NCBI RefSeq assembly: GCF_021390325.1
Contig: NZ_JAJUWU010000009.1
Coordinates: 174,311-238,310 of the forward strand
Length of the DNA stretch: 64,000 nt
Direction: 5' to 3'
DNA from: Jiella avicenniae
Lineage (GTDB): Bacteria > Pseudomonadota > Alphaproteobacteria > Rhizobiales > Rhizobiaceae
The notes below the pieces were generated by a model, which was not told the DNA's origin, made no database searches, and saw only the letters and a list, made by a program, of their open reading frames with translations. Both the position numbers and the translations under genes were made by a program. This document shows positions 1-9,534 of the stretch, one piece after another. The number at the start of each line of letters is the position of its first letter. Positions within the stretch are counted from its first letter, which is position 1.

Positions 1-939
1 CTGCGGTGCTGCGACGACGGGCGGCTGATAGGCCGGGCGGCGCTCCGGCAGCGGGACGGCCAACGCCGTCATCTCTTCGCTCGCGGTGCCGAGCGAACCC
101 GGGCCGTCGCTCGGCTCGAGGCTGGCGACCCGCACTTCCTCTCCGGCCGCCGTTTCGGGGCGTGACGACGGCAGCGGGATCGCAGCGGCGATGGCGTCCT
201 CGACGGGGCCGTCCGGCGTCGCCTCGGCATTGGCCTCGACGGCCGCTGCGGCCTCGACTTCGGGGCGCAAGGAGGGGCGCGGGACGTCGGCGGACTGATA
301 GGCGGCGATTGGAGCGTCTTCGAGGCCGGCCCTTGCGGCGGGCCGCGGATCGAAGGAGGCGAGCCGGGCGAGGGCCTCGTGGCTCGAACCCTCCGCCGTC
401 TTCGGCGCGGGACGTGCGGCGGGCTTTGCCGGCACGGCTTCCGCCGCGACCTGAGCTTCGAGGCTCTTCGGCAACTTGGCGAGGATCCTGGTCGACGCTT
501 CGGGGCGGGGGATCGTCAGAGCCGCGGCGACGACTTCGTTCGTAGCGCTTCGGGCGGCATTCGCGCCCTGACGTTCCGCGACCTCGTCCGACGGGTGAAA
601 CACCCGGCCGCCGCGGTCCGCCGGCTCGTGGCCGGCACGCCAGCCGACTGCGTTCGTGGCAACCAGCTTGGGGGAAAACAGGCGAGAGGCGCGATCCTCT
701 TCGGCGACATGCGTCCGTGATGCGGCGGGAAGGGCAGGGCGGCTCTCGGCTGCCGGCTGCGTCGCTGCCATCCGGGCGTCGGAAAGGCGGGCAGCGGCGA
801 CGCCACCGCGCGATCCACCGTCGTCCGCTGCAGACGAAGCGAGTTGCGGCGCTTCCACGACCGCGACGCCCACGGTGACCGACATCACCACCGCGCCGGC
901 CCAAAAAGCGCGGCGTCTGGCGTTGCGCGACATGCGCAT
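1..939 (-). CDS. Exported Ala/Pro-rich protein, N-terminal part (runs off the left edge)
   Basis: An open frame of 313 codons runs from ATG at 939 to the window edge with no stop. It begins MRMSRNARRRAFWAGAVVMS, a basic stretch followed by a hydrophobic segment, so a signal peptide or signal anchor. The rest is low-complexity and rich in Ala, Pro and Glu, with recurring short motifs of the VPRPSLRP / IPLPSSRPE / VPLPERRPAY kind. Such Pro-rich linkers precede peptidoglycan-acting domains (DUF882/M15-like or L,D-transpeptidase) in many Hyphomicrobiales proteins. That is only a guess here because any catalytic domain lies outside the window. A second ATG at 933 is an alternative start. The long open frames on the opposite strand look like codon-bias shadows. 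Confidence 0.6.
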   Translation of the reverse strand, partial: MRMSRNARRRAFWAGAVVMSVTVGVAVVEAPQLASSAADDGGSRGGVAAARLSDARMAATQPAAESRPALPAASRTHVAEEDRASRLFSPKLVATNAVGWRAGHEPADRGGRVFHPSDEVAERQGANAARSATNEVVAAALTIPRPEASTRILAKLPKSLEAQVAAEAVPAKPAARPAPKTAEGSSHEALARLASFDPRPAARAGLEDAPIAAYQSADVPRPSLRPEVEAAAAVEANAEATPDGPVEDAIAAAIPLPSSRPETAAGEEVRVASLEPSDGPGSLGTASEEMTALAVPLPERRPAYQPPVVAAPQ

Positions 940-1078
940 GAGCCCTCTTGGGCGCGTCCCCTCAAAGCGTTCCGCGGTCAACCGCTTCCCCCATCTGTCT
1001 CGTGACGACCACCGGCGAGGGCCCCCTTGCCCGGAGCCGATCTTTCGAACCGGCCCGCCAGTCGTTCATTCATCATCG

Positions 1079-1106
1079 GCGAAACGTGGTAACCAATTCG
1101 TTTCGC
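1079..1106. promoter_or_regulatory. Inverted repeat upstream of the first gene
   Basis: GCGAAACG and its exact complement CGTTTCGC flank a 12-base centre that itself holds the palindrome TGGTAACCA. The element lies about 140 bases upstream of the start at 939. It could be an operator or an RNA hairpin in the leader; nothing in the sequence decides between them. The rest of the gene-free stretch 940-1400 shows no convincing open frame or RNA gene. Confidence 0.35.
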
Positions 1107-1400
1107 CCGCTGAGATTTCCTTCACCATCTTCGTCGACGCCGCTCCTTCGAGGGATCCGCATCGACATCGGTCATCTCCGGCCCGGCTCGATTGGGCTCG
1201 GCAATGCGCCCGAGAGAGGCAGCATGCAAGGACGCACGTCGCCCTGCTCACCGCAGTTCGACGATCGATCACGACGCGTTGGCTGAACCCCTCCAGCAAC
1301 AGTCAAGAAGAGTAACCCGGCGGAAGCGGCATAATTGCGGCAGATGATGCAAATTTGCCTGCGCGGCCAATTTTCGCGCCCGCAACGACCGGCGTGTTCG

Positions 1401-2315
1401 TCAGTCCGCGGCAGGCGGCCGCGAGCCGCGCAAGAGAAACTCGGTCGCGACGGGCCACAAGGTCTTGCGCACCTCGCGGCGGAAATAGCCCATGTGGCCG
1501 ATCGGCCGGCCGGCCTCTTCGGGCGACAGCCAGACCTCGTCGATCCGGGCGCCGGAGAAGCGTTCGAGCATCGCCCCCACGGCTCCGGGCGTGCCCCAGC
1601 GGTCGTCGGTCATGGCGATCGACAGGAGCGGGATGCGAACGTCGGAGAACCGCTCCGCCTCGGGAACCTCGGGATCGGAGAACAGGAAATCCGGCCTGCG
1701 GCACCAGCGGGCCCAGTCCCGGAAGATCGGTCCGGCGAGCGCCGTGCCGAGGCCGACGCTCGCCGGAACGTGGCCGAACAGGCGGGTGGCCGGGACGCCG
1801 GCGACGTTCATCCGGGCAAAGATGCTGAGCGGTTCGGCCGTGCGGCGGAAATAGCCGTTCATCGTGGCGACGAGGCAATAGCGCTCGAACCGTGCCGAGA
1901 CGCCGGACAGGCCGAGAGCGACCCCGCCGAAGGAATGGCCGATGCCGACGACGGGGCCTTCCCCGGCCTCGGCTTCGAGAACGGCGAGGCTCGCCGGAAG
2001 ATCGAGGACGCCCCAGTCCTTCATGCGGAACGTGCGGGCCCTCGACGTCCGAGCCGCGTCGCCGACGCCGCGATAGTCGTAGGTGAGAACCGCCCGCGAG
2101 CCCTGTTCGACGAGATGTGCCGCAAAGGCGCGGTAGAACCGCCGCTCGACCGCTGCCGCCGAGGAGACGAGCACGGCCGGCCCGCGGCCCTCGCCCTGGA
2201 ACAGAGTGGCGGGCAGGGTGACGTCGTCGCCGGTCTCGACGGTCAACTCCCGCCGGCTGACCGGGAAGAAGGCGTCCGATGCCGCCGCGTTCGGATGGGG
2301 GGTGAAATCCGCCAT
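1401..2315 (-). CDS. Alpha/beta-hydrolase (serine aminopeptidase S33-like)
   Basis: 304 residues. It has the alpha/beta-hydrolase layout: a strand and turn after a Gly-rich start, the YDYRGVGD segment, and a nucleophile elbow GIGHSFGG (about residue 128-135) with the catalytic Ser. Candidate acid and His are in the MTDDRWG segment and the GHMGYF segment near the C-terminus. No signal peptide is visible, so it is likely cytosolic. The substrate is unknown; relatives are annotated only as alpha/beta fold hydrolases. ATG at 2315 is preferred over an in-frame TTG at 2324, and neither has a strong ribosome site. It stands alone, divergent from the next gene. Confidence 0.8.
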   Translation of the reverse strand: MADFTPHPNAAASDAFFPVSRRELTVETGDDVTLPATLFQGEGRGPAVLVSSAAAVERRFYRAFAAHLVEQGSRAVLTYDYRGVGDAARTSRARTFRMKDWGVLDLPASLAVLEAEAGEGPVVGIGHSFGGVALGLSGVSARFERYCLVATMNGYFRRTAEPLSIFARMNVAGVPATRLFGHVPASVGLGTALAGPIFRDWARWCRRPDFLFSDPEVPEAERFSDVRIPLLSIAMTDDRWGTPGAVGAMLERFSGARIDEVWLSPEEAGRPIGHMGYFRREVRKTLWPVATEFLLRGSRPPAAD

Positions 2316-2540
2316 GAACGCCAAGTTGGTTGCCGCTTACGTCCAAGTCAACACGATCCGTCTTCGCCACCGCCATCGGGAAGGGGCGAGGGCGCGGGCC
2401 GGCCTGTCGCCGCGCCGGATCTGAGAACGGGCGCGCTCCGGCACGCTCGCCTCGACCGCGCGGCTTTGCTAGGACGCGTTCGATCTTCGCCGTGGCCGTC
2501 TTTCGACGACCCGCTGCGGCAGCACCGAACGGGGCAACCG

Positions 2541-3182
2541 ATGCACAACGACGTCTTCCACGAGGACCATCCGGAGCTCGCCGATCTCGCCGCCCAGAAC
2601 CGCGTCGTCGCCTATTTCGGCTACGGCTCGCTGGTCAATCCGCGCACGCTGCGCACCAAGTTTCTCGGCATCAGGCGAGCCGAGGCGGCGGGTTGGCGCC
2701 GGTTCTGGCTGCCGCGCGCGGCGAACGTGGAGATGTCTCTCCTCTCGGTGAAACCCGACGAAGAGGCGGCCGTTCACGGCGTCGTCGTCTACGATCTCGC
2801 CGAGCATCTGCCGGCCGTCGACGAGCGCGAGGCCGGCTATGCCAGGCGGATCGTCGATCTTTCGCGGCTCGAAATCGAGAACCCGCCGCTCGAGGGCATT
2901 CCGGTCTACATCTACGAGGCGGAGGCCGGAACCGCGACGGCCGAGGACCGGCAGTCGGCGATCCTGCAGAGCTATCTCGACGCGGTGATGCAGGGGTTTC
3001 GGATGCTCTATGGCGACGACGGACTGAGCCGTTTCGTCGAGGAGACCCATGGCTTCGAGACCAGGCTTCTCGCCGACCGAGCCGCGCCGCTCTATCCCCG
3101 GCCGGTGTCGCTGGAGAGGGGGGAGGCAGAACTGTTCGACCGGCTTTCGACGGAGCGTGGTGTGGTGACCGTGACGCCTTGA
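2541..3182 (+). CDS. Gamma-glutamylcyclotransferase-like protein
   Basis: 213 residues. The N-terminal YFGYGSLVNPRT segment (about residues 29-40) is the substrate-loop motif of the gamma-glutamylcyclotransferase / AIG2-like fold. The DEREAGYARR segment supplies the Glu expected to act as catalytic acid/base. The family converts gamma-glutamyl peptides or amines to 5-oxoproline plus the free amine; which substrate is used here cannot be told. The start is the ATG at 2541. The same frame stays open far upstream, but that region overlaps the hydrolase gene on the other strand and shows no domain. Confidence 0.8.
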   Translation: MHNDVFHEDHPELADLAAQNRVVAYFGYGSLVNPRTLRTKFLGIRRAEAAGWRRFWLPRAANVEMSLLSVKPDEEAAVHGVVVYDLAEHLPAVDEREAGYARRIVDLSRLEIENPPLEGIPVYIYEAEAGTATAEDRQSAILQSYLDAVMQGFRMLYGDDGLSRFVEETHGFETRLLADRAAPLYPRPVSLERGEAELFDRLSTERGVVTVTP

Positions 3183-3354
3183 GCGGAGAAGCCGGCAGAG
3201 CGTTCTCGATCGCAGTCTCGCGACGGCCGTCACGTCCCGCGCCGTTCATGATGACAAACTGATCAAGAAATGCTTAAACGCCGCCCATCGAAGGATCGCC
3301 CTGCGACGGAAGGCCGATCGACCGAGAAAAACCACGACAACCCGAGGCGAGTAG

Positions 3355-3379
3355 TGACCGGCTGGCCCGGTCAGGAGAG
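3355..3379 (+). promoter_or_regulatory. Hairpin abutting the ribosome site of the DAHP synthase gene
   Basis: TGACCGG (3355-3361) and CCGGTCA (3367-3373) form a 7-bp stem with a 5-base loop. The Shine-Dalgarno AGGAGAG starts at the last base of the stem, six bases before the ATG at 3386. Folding would reduce access to the ribosome site. A regulatory role is inference only; no leader peptide rich in aromatic residues is visible. Confidence 0.35.
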
Positions 3380-3385
3380 ATTGCA

Positions 3386-4765
3386 ATGGCGAAGGATTGG
3401 ACACCATCGAGCTGGCGCGCAAAGCCCGTCATGCAGATGCCCGACTATCCGGACCCGGCCGCGCTCGCCGAGACCGAGAAGCGGCTGGCGAGCTTTCCGC
3501 CGCTGGTTTTTGCCGGTGAGGCGCGCAAGCTGACGCGGGCGCTCGGCGAAGTCGCCGAGGGGCGGGCCTTCCTTCTCCAGGGCGGCGACTGCGCCGAGAG
3601 CTTCGCCGAGCACGGCGCGGACAACATCCGCGACTTCTTCCGCGCCTTCCTGCAGATGGCGATCGTGCTCACCTTTGCCGGCGCCCAGCCGGTGGTGAAG
3701 GTCGGCCGCATCGCCGGCCAGTTCGCCAAGCCGCGTTCGTCCGACACCGAAACGAAGGACGGGCAGACCCTGCCCGCCTATCGCGGCGACATCGTCAACG
3801 GCATCGAGTTCGATGCCGCCTCGCGCATCCCCAACCCGGAACGCCAGATCATGGCCTACCGGCAGTCGGCGGCGACGCTCAACCTGCTGCGCGCCTTCGC
3901 GCAGGGCGGCTATGCCAATCTCGACAACGTGCATCAATGGATGCTCGGCTTCGTCGCCGGCAGCCCGGAGGCCGAGCGCTACCGCGCTCTTGCCGACAAG
4001 ATCTCCGAGACCATGGGATTCATGCGAGCGATCGGCATCGACGCGGAGAATCATCCCTCGCTGCGCGAGACCGATTTCTTCACCAGCCACGAGGCTCTGC
4101 TCCTCGGCTACGAAGAGGCGATGACGCGCGTCGATTCGACGTCCGGCGACTGGTATTCGACGTCGGGCCACATGATCTGGATCGGCGACCGCACCCGCCA
4201 GCTCGACCATGCCCATGTCGAATTCTGCCGCGGCGTGAAGAACCCGCTCGGCCTGAAATGCGGCCCGAGTTCCGATCCGGACGATCTCATCCGCCTGATC
4301 GACCGGCTGAACCCGGAGAACAAGGCCGGCCGGTTGACGCTGATCACCCGCTTCGGCCACGAGCGGGTGGAGGAGTGCCTGCCAAAGCTGATCCGGGCGG
4401 TCGAACGGGAGGGGCGCAAGGTCGTCTGGTCCTGCGACCCGATGCACGGCAACACGATCACGCTCAACCGCTACAAGACCCGCCCCTTCGAGCGGATCCT
4501 CGCCGAGGTGGAGGCGTTCTTCGAGGTGCACCGGGCCGAGGGGACGCATCCGGGCGGCATCCATATCGAGATGACCGGCAAGGACGTCACCGAATGCACC
4601 GGCGGCGCAAGGCCGATCCTCGCCGAGGATCTGTCCGACCGCTACCACACCCATTGCGATCCGCGGCTCAATGCCAATCAGGCGCTGGAGCTGGCGTTCC
4701 TCGTCGCCGAACTGCTCAAGAAGGACCACGCGGCGGCGGAGATGAAGGTCAAGGCGGCGGGCTGA
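3386..4765 (+). CDS. aroF: Class II 3-deoxy-D-arabino-heptulosonate-7-phosphate (DAHP) synthase
   Basis: 459 residues, the usual length for the plant/microbial class II enzyme. It condenses phosphoenolpyruvate and erythrose 4-phosphate in the first step of the shikimate pathway, in the cytosol. Class II signatures are present: [11 protein letters not shown] around residue 69 (metal-binding Cys), KPRSSDTE near 115, the DPMHGNT segment near 350 (metal-binding His), and [12 protein letters not shown] near 392. The start ATG follows an AGGAGAG ribosome site at good spacing. It is a single gene, not next to other aro genes, so pathway context is lacking. Symbol use for class II enzymes varies between genomes. 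Confidence 0.95.
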   Translation: MAKDWTPSSWRAKPVMQMPDYPDPAALAETEKRLASFPPLVFAGEARKLTRALGEVAEGRAFLLQGGDCAESFAEHGADNIRDFFRAFLQMAIVLTFAGAQPVVKVGRIAGQFAKPRSSDTETKDGQTLPAYRGDIVNGIEFDAASRIPNPERQIMAYRQSAATLNLLRAFAQGGYANLDNVHQWMLGFVAGSPEAERYRALADKISETMGFMRAIGIDAENHPSLRETDFFTSHEALLLGYEEAMTRVDSTSGDWYSTSGHMIWIGDRTRQLDHAHVEFCRGVKNPLGLKCGPSSDPDDLIRLIDRLNPENKAGRLTLITRFGHERVEECLPKLIRAVEREGRKVVWSCDPMHGNTITLNRYKTRPFERILAEVEAFFEVHRAEGTHPGGIHIEMTGKDVTECTGGARPILAEDLSDRYHTHCDPRLNANQALELAFLVAELLKKDHAAAEMKVKAAG

Positions 4766-4893
4766 CCGATCGTCTCCTTGCCGGGCGCATGACGGCGCCG
4801 AATCGGTGAACGATGCGTCGGGCCCTTTGGGCCTGACGCCGCCACCGGCCGGGCATATCCTTCGAGGACATCGTTTTCTTCGAAGGGCCCGCC

Positions 4894-5694
4894 ATGCTGC
4901 CGACGCTGTTCGTTTCCCACGGCTCACCCGACATCGCGATCGTCGAGACGCCGGCGACGGCGTTTCTTCGGCAACTGGCGGCGACCTTGCCGAGACCACG
5001 CGCGATCGTCGTCGCCAGCGCGCATTTCGAGGCCGAGGGTCGCGTCTTCGTGACCGGCGACGAGCATCCCGAAACGATCCACGACTTCGGCGGATTCGCG
5101 CGGGAACTCTACGCGATGCGCTACGCCGCGCCCGGCGACCCCGAGCTCGCGGGCGAAATCGCCGCGGACCTGGCTTCCGCGGGCTTCTCGGCGGCGGTGG
5201 CCAAGGATCGCGGCTTCGATCATGGCGCCTGGGTGCCGCTGATCCTCGCCTATCCGCAGGCCGACATTCCGGTCCTCGAAGTCTCGGTCGATCCGACCCG
5301 GGATGCCGCCTATCACTACGGGCTCGGCCGCGCGCTCGCCGGGCTGCCGCGCCGCGACGTTCTGGTCGTCGGTTCCGGTTCGCTGACCCACAATCTGCCC
5401 GAGGCCTTTCCGAACCTTCGTGCCGGGCGGCGCCAGGCCGAGGTGCCGGCATGGGTGGACGACTTCGCCGACTGGATGGCCGCGCGGCTGGAGGCGGGAG
5501 ACGTCGAGGCGCTGCGCGACTATCGGAACCTCGCCCCGCATGCCCGCCGGAACCACCCGACCGACGAGCATCTCATGCCGCTCTATGTCGCGCTCGGGGC
5601 GGCGGCGGAGGGAGGACGGGCCAGCATGCTGCATCGAAGCCGGGACGTCGGCGTTCTCGCCATGGAGGCCTTCGCCTTCCGCCAGGCGGCGTGA
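4894..5694 (+). CDS. Class III extradiol ring-cleavage dioxygenase (LigB/DODA type)
   Basis: 266 residues. It starts MLPTLFVSHGSP, the characteristic N-terminus of the YgiD/4,5-DOPA dioxygenase group, with the first metal-binding His. Further His positions typical of the non-haem metal site are in SAHFE, GFDHGAWVPL and GSLTHNLPEAF. The family cleaves catechol-type rings or related phenolics with a divalent metal; the physiological substrate is often unknown. It lies 128 bases after the DAHP synthase gene and just before a hemerythrin gene on the same strand, which may be co-transcribed (60-base gap). No catabolic operon surrounds it. Confidence 0.85.
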   Translation: MLPTLFVSHGSPDIAIVETPATAFLRQLAATLPRPRAIVVASAHFEAEGRVFVTGDEHPETIHDFGGFARELYAMRYAAPGDPELAGEIAADLASAGFSAAVAKDRGFDHGAWVPLILAYPQADIPVLEVSVDPTRDAAYHYGLGRALAGLPRRDVLVVGSGSLTHNLPEAFPNLRAGRRQAEVPAWVDDFADWMAARLEAGDVEALRDYRNLAPHARRNHPTDEHLMPLYVALGAAAEGGRASMLHRSRDVGVLAMEAFAFRQAA

Positions 5695-5754
5695 CGCCTC
5701 CGCCCGGACCGAGACAGCGCCATCGAATGCGCGAAAGACCGCCGAAAGGATCGC

Positions 5755-6339
5755 ATGGACGTTTCCTTCGACATCGATGCGAGGCCCGGCCTGCCGGGCG
5801 ACCTGAAGCTTCTCCTGGAGGCGTATCCGCGCGAGACTTGGCAGGGCCACCCGAACGTCGAGGGCACGGCGCGCTTCTGGCTGTCGCGGCACGACATGTT
5901 CCGGGAACTCGGCGGGGCGCTGACCGAGGCGCTTCGGCAGGAGCGGGAGGACGAGGTCGAGATCGAGCCCTTCAAGCGGTGGTTCGTGCCGCGGCTCGGC
6001 TTTTTCCTCAACGAGCTCGACGGTCATCACCGGATCGAGGACACGTATTATTTTCCGGTCTACCAAGAGGCCGAGCCGCGGCTTGCCCGGGGTTTCGACC
6101 TGCTCGACGCCGACCACGTGACGATCCACCACGATCTGCAAAGCGTCGCGGCGACGGCGAACGGTTTTCTGGCGACGATGACGGCGGAAAAGGAGACTTC
6201 GGACGCGGTGCTGCGGGCGCGGGACGCCTATCAGGCCGCGAGCGAGCAGTTGATTCGCCGGCTCCTCCGCCATCTCGGCGACGAGGAGGACCTGATCATT
6301 CCTCTGATCCTTGATCGCGGAGACGCGGCGCTCGGCTGA
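5755..6339 (+). CDS. Hemerythrin-domain protein
   Basis: 194 residues, mostly helical. Ligand-type motifs of the hemerythrin four-helix bundle are visible: LNELDGHHRIEDTYYFP (HH-x2-ED, about residues 84-100), DADHVTIHHDL (about 120-130), and a terminal RHLGDEEDLIIP. These would bind a di-iron centre used for oxygen, NO or iron sensing or storage. No transmembrane segment. The last 44 bases overlap the 3' end of the convergent DedA gene. The start ATG at 5755 is preceded by a GAAAGGA-type ribosome site. Confidence 0.82.
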   Translation: MDVSFDIDARPGLPGDLKLLLEAYPRETWQGHPNVEGTARFWLSRHDMFRELGGALTEALRQEREDEVEIEPFKRWFVPRLGFFLNELDGHHRIEDTYYFPVYQEAEPRLARGFDLLDADHVTIHHDLQSVAATANGFLATMTAEKETSDAVLRARDAYQAASEQLIRRLLRHLGDEEDLIIPLILDRGDAALG

Positions 6340-6988
6340 TGACGCGCACCGAGCGCAGCATGCCGCCCTGTTGCCCGTCGCGCGCTTCGTCGCCGGCGTG
6401 TCGGCGACGGCGCCACCAGGCGGTCACCAGCGGGCCCCACTGCCGCCAGCCGAAATAGCCCGTCAAAAGGATGCCGAAGCCGGCAAGGACGATCATCGCA
6501 CCCTGCTCGAAGATCTTCAGATTGGCGAAGACCGACCAGATCGAATAGCCGAAGACGTAGCCGACCGTCGTGAAGATGCCGGCCCAGAGCGCCGCGCCGA
6601 AGAAATTGAGGACGAGGAAGCGGGTGATCGAGATGCGCGACATGCCGAGCGCCACCAGCCCCGGCATGCGCAGGCCATAGACGTAGCGGTTCACGATGAC
6701 GAAATAGGCCTGGTAACGCTCGACCAGCTCCAGCGCCTTGGCGAAACGCGGCTTTTCCCGCCAGACCCTCACCCAGCGATGGTTGGAGGAGAAGCGGGCG
6801 AACAGGAAGACCGCGAGATCTCCGAAGAACGATCCGGCGAAGGCGAGGCCGATCATCATCTCGAACGGATAGGAGCCCCGATAGGCCAGAAAGCCGCCGA
6901 TGATGGCGAAGACCTCGCCCTCGAAAAACGTCCCCGCCAAGACGATGACCGGGCCGAATTGCGCGATCAGGGACAGGATCTCGTACAC
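6296..6988 (-). CDS. DedA-family membrane protein
   Basis: 230 residues from a GTG start at 6988. The family are inner-membrane proteins linked to lipid-carrier or phospholipid flipping. The sequence shows several hydrophobic helices, the GEVFAIIGGFLA segment, an acidic GSFFGDLAVFLFAR motif, and the conserved NRYVYGLRMPGLVALGMSRI segment that replaces the usual F-x3-R-x3-G signature. The GTG is chosen because GGAG lies 5 bases upstream and the predicted protein then begins at the first helix. An in-frame ATG at 7096 would add 36 non-conserved Arg/Pro-rich residues. The 3' end overlaps the hemerythrin gene by 44 bases. Confidence 0.85.
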   Translation of the reverse strand: MYEILSLIAQFGPVIVLAGTFFEGEVFAIIGGFLAYRGSYPFEMMIGLAFAGSFFGDLAVFLFARFSSNHRWVRVWREKPRFAKALELVERYQAYFVIVNRYVYGLRMPGLVALGMSRISITRFLVLNFFGAALWAGIFTTVGYVFGYSIWSVFANLKIFEQGAMIVLAGFGILLTGYFGWRQWGPLVTAWWRRRRHAGDEARDGQQGGMLRSVRVISRAPRLRDQGSEE

Positions 6989-7153
6989 GTCTTCTCCGTA
7001 TCCACTGGCATTCGTCGTCCGAGGCGCCGGGCGCATCCAACGAGCGGGGCGCCCAAGGCCGCTCCGAGGCCGCCTTGTCTCAGAACTTTGCGGCACAAGA
7101 AAGTGGCAAGATGCGAGCCGGATGGGGCCGGTGGGGGCGATTTCCCCACATCG

Positions 7154-7714
7154 TCATGCCGGATCGATGCCACCGCGCCGTTCGATCCGCTCCAGCCGCT
7201 CGGCGATCTCCGCTAAAAGGCGTCTCGTCTCGGAAATTTCAAGGTCCCGGATGCGATCGAGCTTGTCGTGCAGGCCGAGGATCTCGATCTCCGCCTTGAG
7301 ATTGACCTCGTAATCGCGGCTGGCCTCCCGTCGGTCGCGCGCCGCGGCCCGGTTCTGCGACATCATGATGATCGGCGCCTGAATCGCTGCCAGCATCGAC
7401 AGGACGAGATTGAGGAAGATGTAAGGGTAGGGATCGAACGCGGTGCTGCGCAAGACCAGCGTATTGACCAGCGACCACGCGACGAGGAAGACGAGAAACG
7501 ACAGGATGAAGCCCCAGGAGCCGCCGATCACCGCGATCCTGTCGGCGATCCGGTCACCCAGACTGGCGGCCTCGATGCCGCGGGGCTTCAGCTCCGTCGA
7601 GATCGGCCGGCGCAGCCCGATCATGTCGAGAACGCGCCGCTCGCGCGGCGGCAGGCTCTCGGCCGGGCGGCCGAACCAGCGCTCGGCGCTGTCGTGGGGA
7701 GAATGAGTCGGCAT
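7154..7714 (-). CDS. DUF1003 membrane protein
   Basis: 186 residues. The middle holds two hydrophobic segments (GFILSFLVFLVAWSLVN and the FLNLVLSMLAAIQAPIIMMS region), separated by the short polar loop with the FDPYPY motif typical of DUF1003. After them come the conserved MSQNRAAARDR motif and a charged coiled-coil tail. It is an inner-membrane protein of unknown function. It is monocistronic, divergent from nadE and 165 bases before the DedA start on the same strand. Confidence 0.85.
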   Translation of the reverse strand: MPTHSPHDSAERWFGRPAESLPPRERRVLDMIGLRRPISTELKPRGIEAASLGDRIADRIAVIGGSWGFILSFLVFLVAWSLVNTLVLRSTAFDPYPYIFLNLVLSMLAAIQAPIIMMSQNRAAARDRREASRDYEVNLKAEIEILGLHDKLDRIRDLEISETRRLLAEIAERLERIERRGGIDPA

Positions 7715-7841
7715 GCGTCTCGTCCATCTCGATGTCGCTCGTGGCCTCGATAGCCGGATCGGATCTTGCTATCTGGCGAGTGGCGGGGTTTTGAACCGCG
7801 AGCAGTCATAGACAATCGGCGACGTGCCGAGGAGGTGTCCG

Positions 7842-9515
7842 ATGCCCGAGTTGAACGATCGCCTCAAGCTGGCCGTGGCGCAGCTCGATCCGACCATGGG
7901 CGACATTGCCGGCAATCTCGCGCTGGCCCGCAAGGCCCGCGACGAAGCCGCCGAGGCCGGCGCCGATCTCGTCCTCTTCACCGAGTTGTTCATCGCCGGC
8001 TATCCGCCGGAGGATCTCGTCCTCAAGCCGGCCTTCGTCGCCGCCTGCATGGCGGCGGTGGAGGCGCTTGCGCAAGACACCGCCGACGGCGGCCCGGGCG
8101 TCGTCATCGGCTGTCCGCTGCGGACGGATGAGGGGCTGTTCAACGCCGTCGCCGTGCTCGACGAGGGGCGGGTGGTGACGTGGCGCTCGAAGGTGGACCT
8201 GCCGAATTACGGCGAGTTCGACGAAAAGCGCGTCTTCCAGGCCGGCGCGATGCCGGGGCCGGTGAGTTTTCGCGGCCTCAGGCTCGGCATCCCGGTCTGC
8301 GAGGACGTCTGGGGCGATCTCGGCGTCTGCGAGACGCTGGCCGAATCGGGCGCCGAGATCCTGCTCGTGCCGAACGGCTCGCCCTTCTACGGCGGCAAGC
8401 TGGACGTCCGCCATCAGGTCGTGCTGCGGCAGGTGATCGAGACCGATCTGCCGATGGTCTACGCCAATCAGGTGGGCGGCCAGGACGAACTCCTGTTCGA
8501 CGGGGCCTCCTTCGCCTTCAATGCCGACCGGTCGCTCGCCTTCCAGCTGCCGCAGTTTTCGACCGGCGTCTTCGTCACCGACTGGGTGAGGGGCGAGGAC
8601 GGCTGGCGCTGCGAGGGCGGCGCCGTTGCCGAGATCCCCGGCGGCGACGAGGCGGTGTGGCGGGCCCTCGTCCTCGGCCTGGCCGATTATGTCGACAAGA
8701 ACGGCTTCCGCTCGGTGGTGCTGGGGCTATCGGGCGGCATCGATTCGGCGATCTGCGCGGCGCTCGCCGTCGACGCGCTCGGCGCCAGCCGCGTCCACTG
8801 CATCATGCTGCCCTATCGCTACACCGCCGAGACGAGCCTCGAAGACGCGGCCGCCTGCGCGAAGGCGCTCGGCGTGCGCTACGACATCGTGCCGATCGCC
8901 GAACCCGTCGAGGGCTTCCTGAGCGCGCTCGGCCCGATGTTCGACGGCACGCCCTCCGGCATCACCGAGGAGAACCTCCAGAGCCGCTCGCGCGGCGTCA
9001 TCCTGATGGCGATCTCCAACAAGTTCGGCGCGATGGTCGTCACGACCGGCAACAAGAGCGAGATGAGCGTCGGCTATGCGACGCTCTACGGCGACATGAA
9101 CGGCGGCTTCAACCCGATCAAGGACCTCTACAAGACGCAGGTCTTCCGCCTCGCCCGCTGGCGCAACCAGAACCAGCCGGAGGGCCTCCTCGGCCCCTCG
9201 GGCGAGGTCGTGCCCGAGCGCATCATCACCAAACCGCCCTCGGCGGAACTGCGCGAGGACCAGAAGGACGAGGATTCGCTGCCGCCCTACGACACGCTCG
9301 ACGCCATCCTCGAACATCTCGTCGAGCATGACGGCGGCGTCGACGACCTCGTCGCCCGCGGCTTCGACGAGGGCACCGTCGCCCACATCGAAAAGCTCCT
9401 CTACATCGCGGAGTACAAAAGGCGACAGTCGGCGCCGGGGACGAAGGTGACGCGGAAGAACTTCGGGCGGGACCGGCGGTATCCGATCACCAACCGGTTT
9501 CGGGATGGGGCGTAA
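7842..9515 (+). CDS. nadE: Glutamine-dependent NAD+ synthetase
   Basis: 557 residues in two domains. Residues 1 to about 270 are a nitrilase-like glutaminase: Glu in the LFTELFIAGYPPEDL segment, Lys in WRSKVDLPNYG, and Cys in GIPVCEDVWG form the triad that releases ammonia from glutamine. The C-terminal synthetase domain carries the ATP pyrophosphatase loop SGGIDSA near residue 297 and converts deamido-NAD to NAD. The ATG at 7842 is chosen because AGGAGG lies directly upstream; an in-frame GTG at 7824 would include that site in the coding region. The gene is followed at once by the AT-rich island. Confidence 0.96.
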   Translation: MPELNDRLKLAVAQLDPTMGDIAGNLALARKARDEAAEAGADLVLFTELFIAGYPPEDLVLKPAFVAACMAAVEALAQDTADGGPGVVIGCPLRTDEGLFNAVAVLDEGRVVTWRSKVDLPNYGEFDEKRVFQAGAMPGPVSFRGLRLGIPVCEDVWGDLGVCETLAESGAEILLVPNGSPFYGGKLDVRHQVVLRQVIETDLPMVYANQVGGQDELLFDGASFAFNADRSLAFQLPQFSTGVFVTDWVRGEDGWRCEGGAVAEIPGGDEAVWRALVLGLADYVDKNGFRSVVLGLSGGIDSAICAALAVDALGASRVHCIMLPYRYTAETSLEDAAACAKALGVRYDIVPIAEPVEGFLSALGPMFDGTPSGITEENLQSRSRGVILMAISNKFGAMVVTTGNKSEMSVGYATLYGDMNGGFNPIKDLYKTQVFRLARWRNQNQPEGLLGPSGEVVPERIITKPPSAELREDQKDEDSLPPYDTLDAILEHLVEHDGGVDDLVARGFDEGTVAHIEKLLYIAEYKRRQSAPGTKVTRKNFGRDRRYPITNRFRDGA

Positions 9516-9534
9516 GGGGGAGCGGTTGTCGTTA

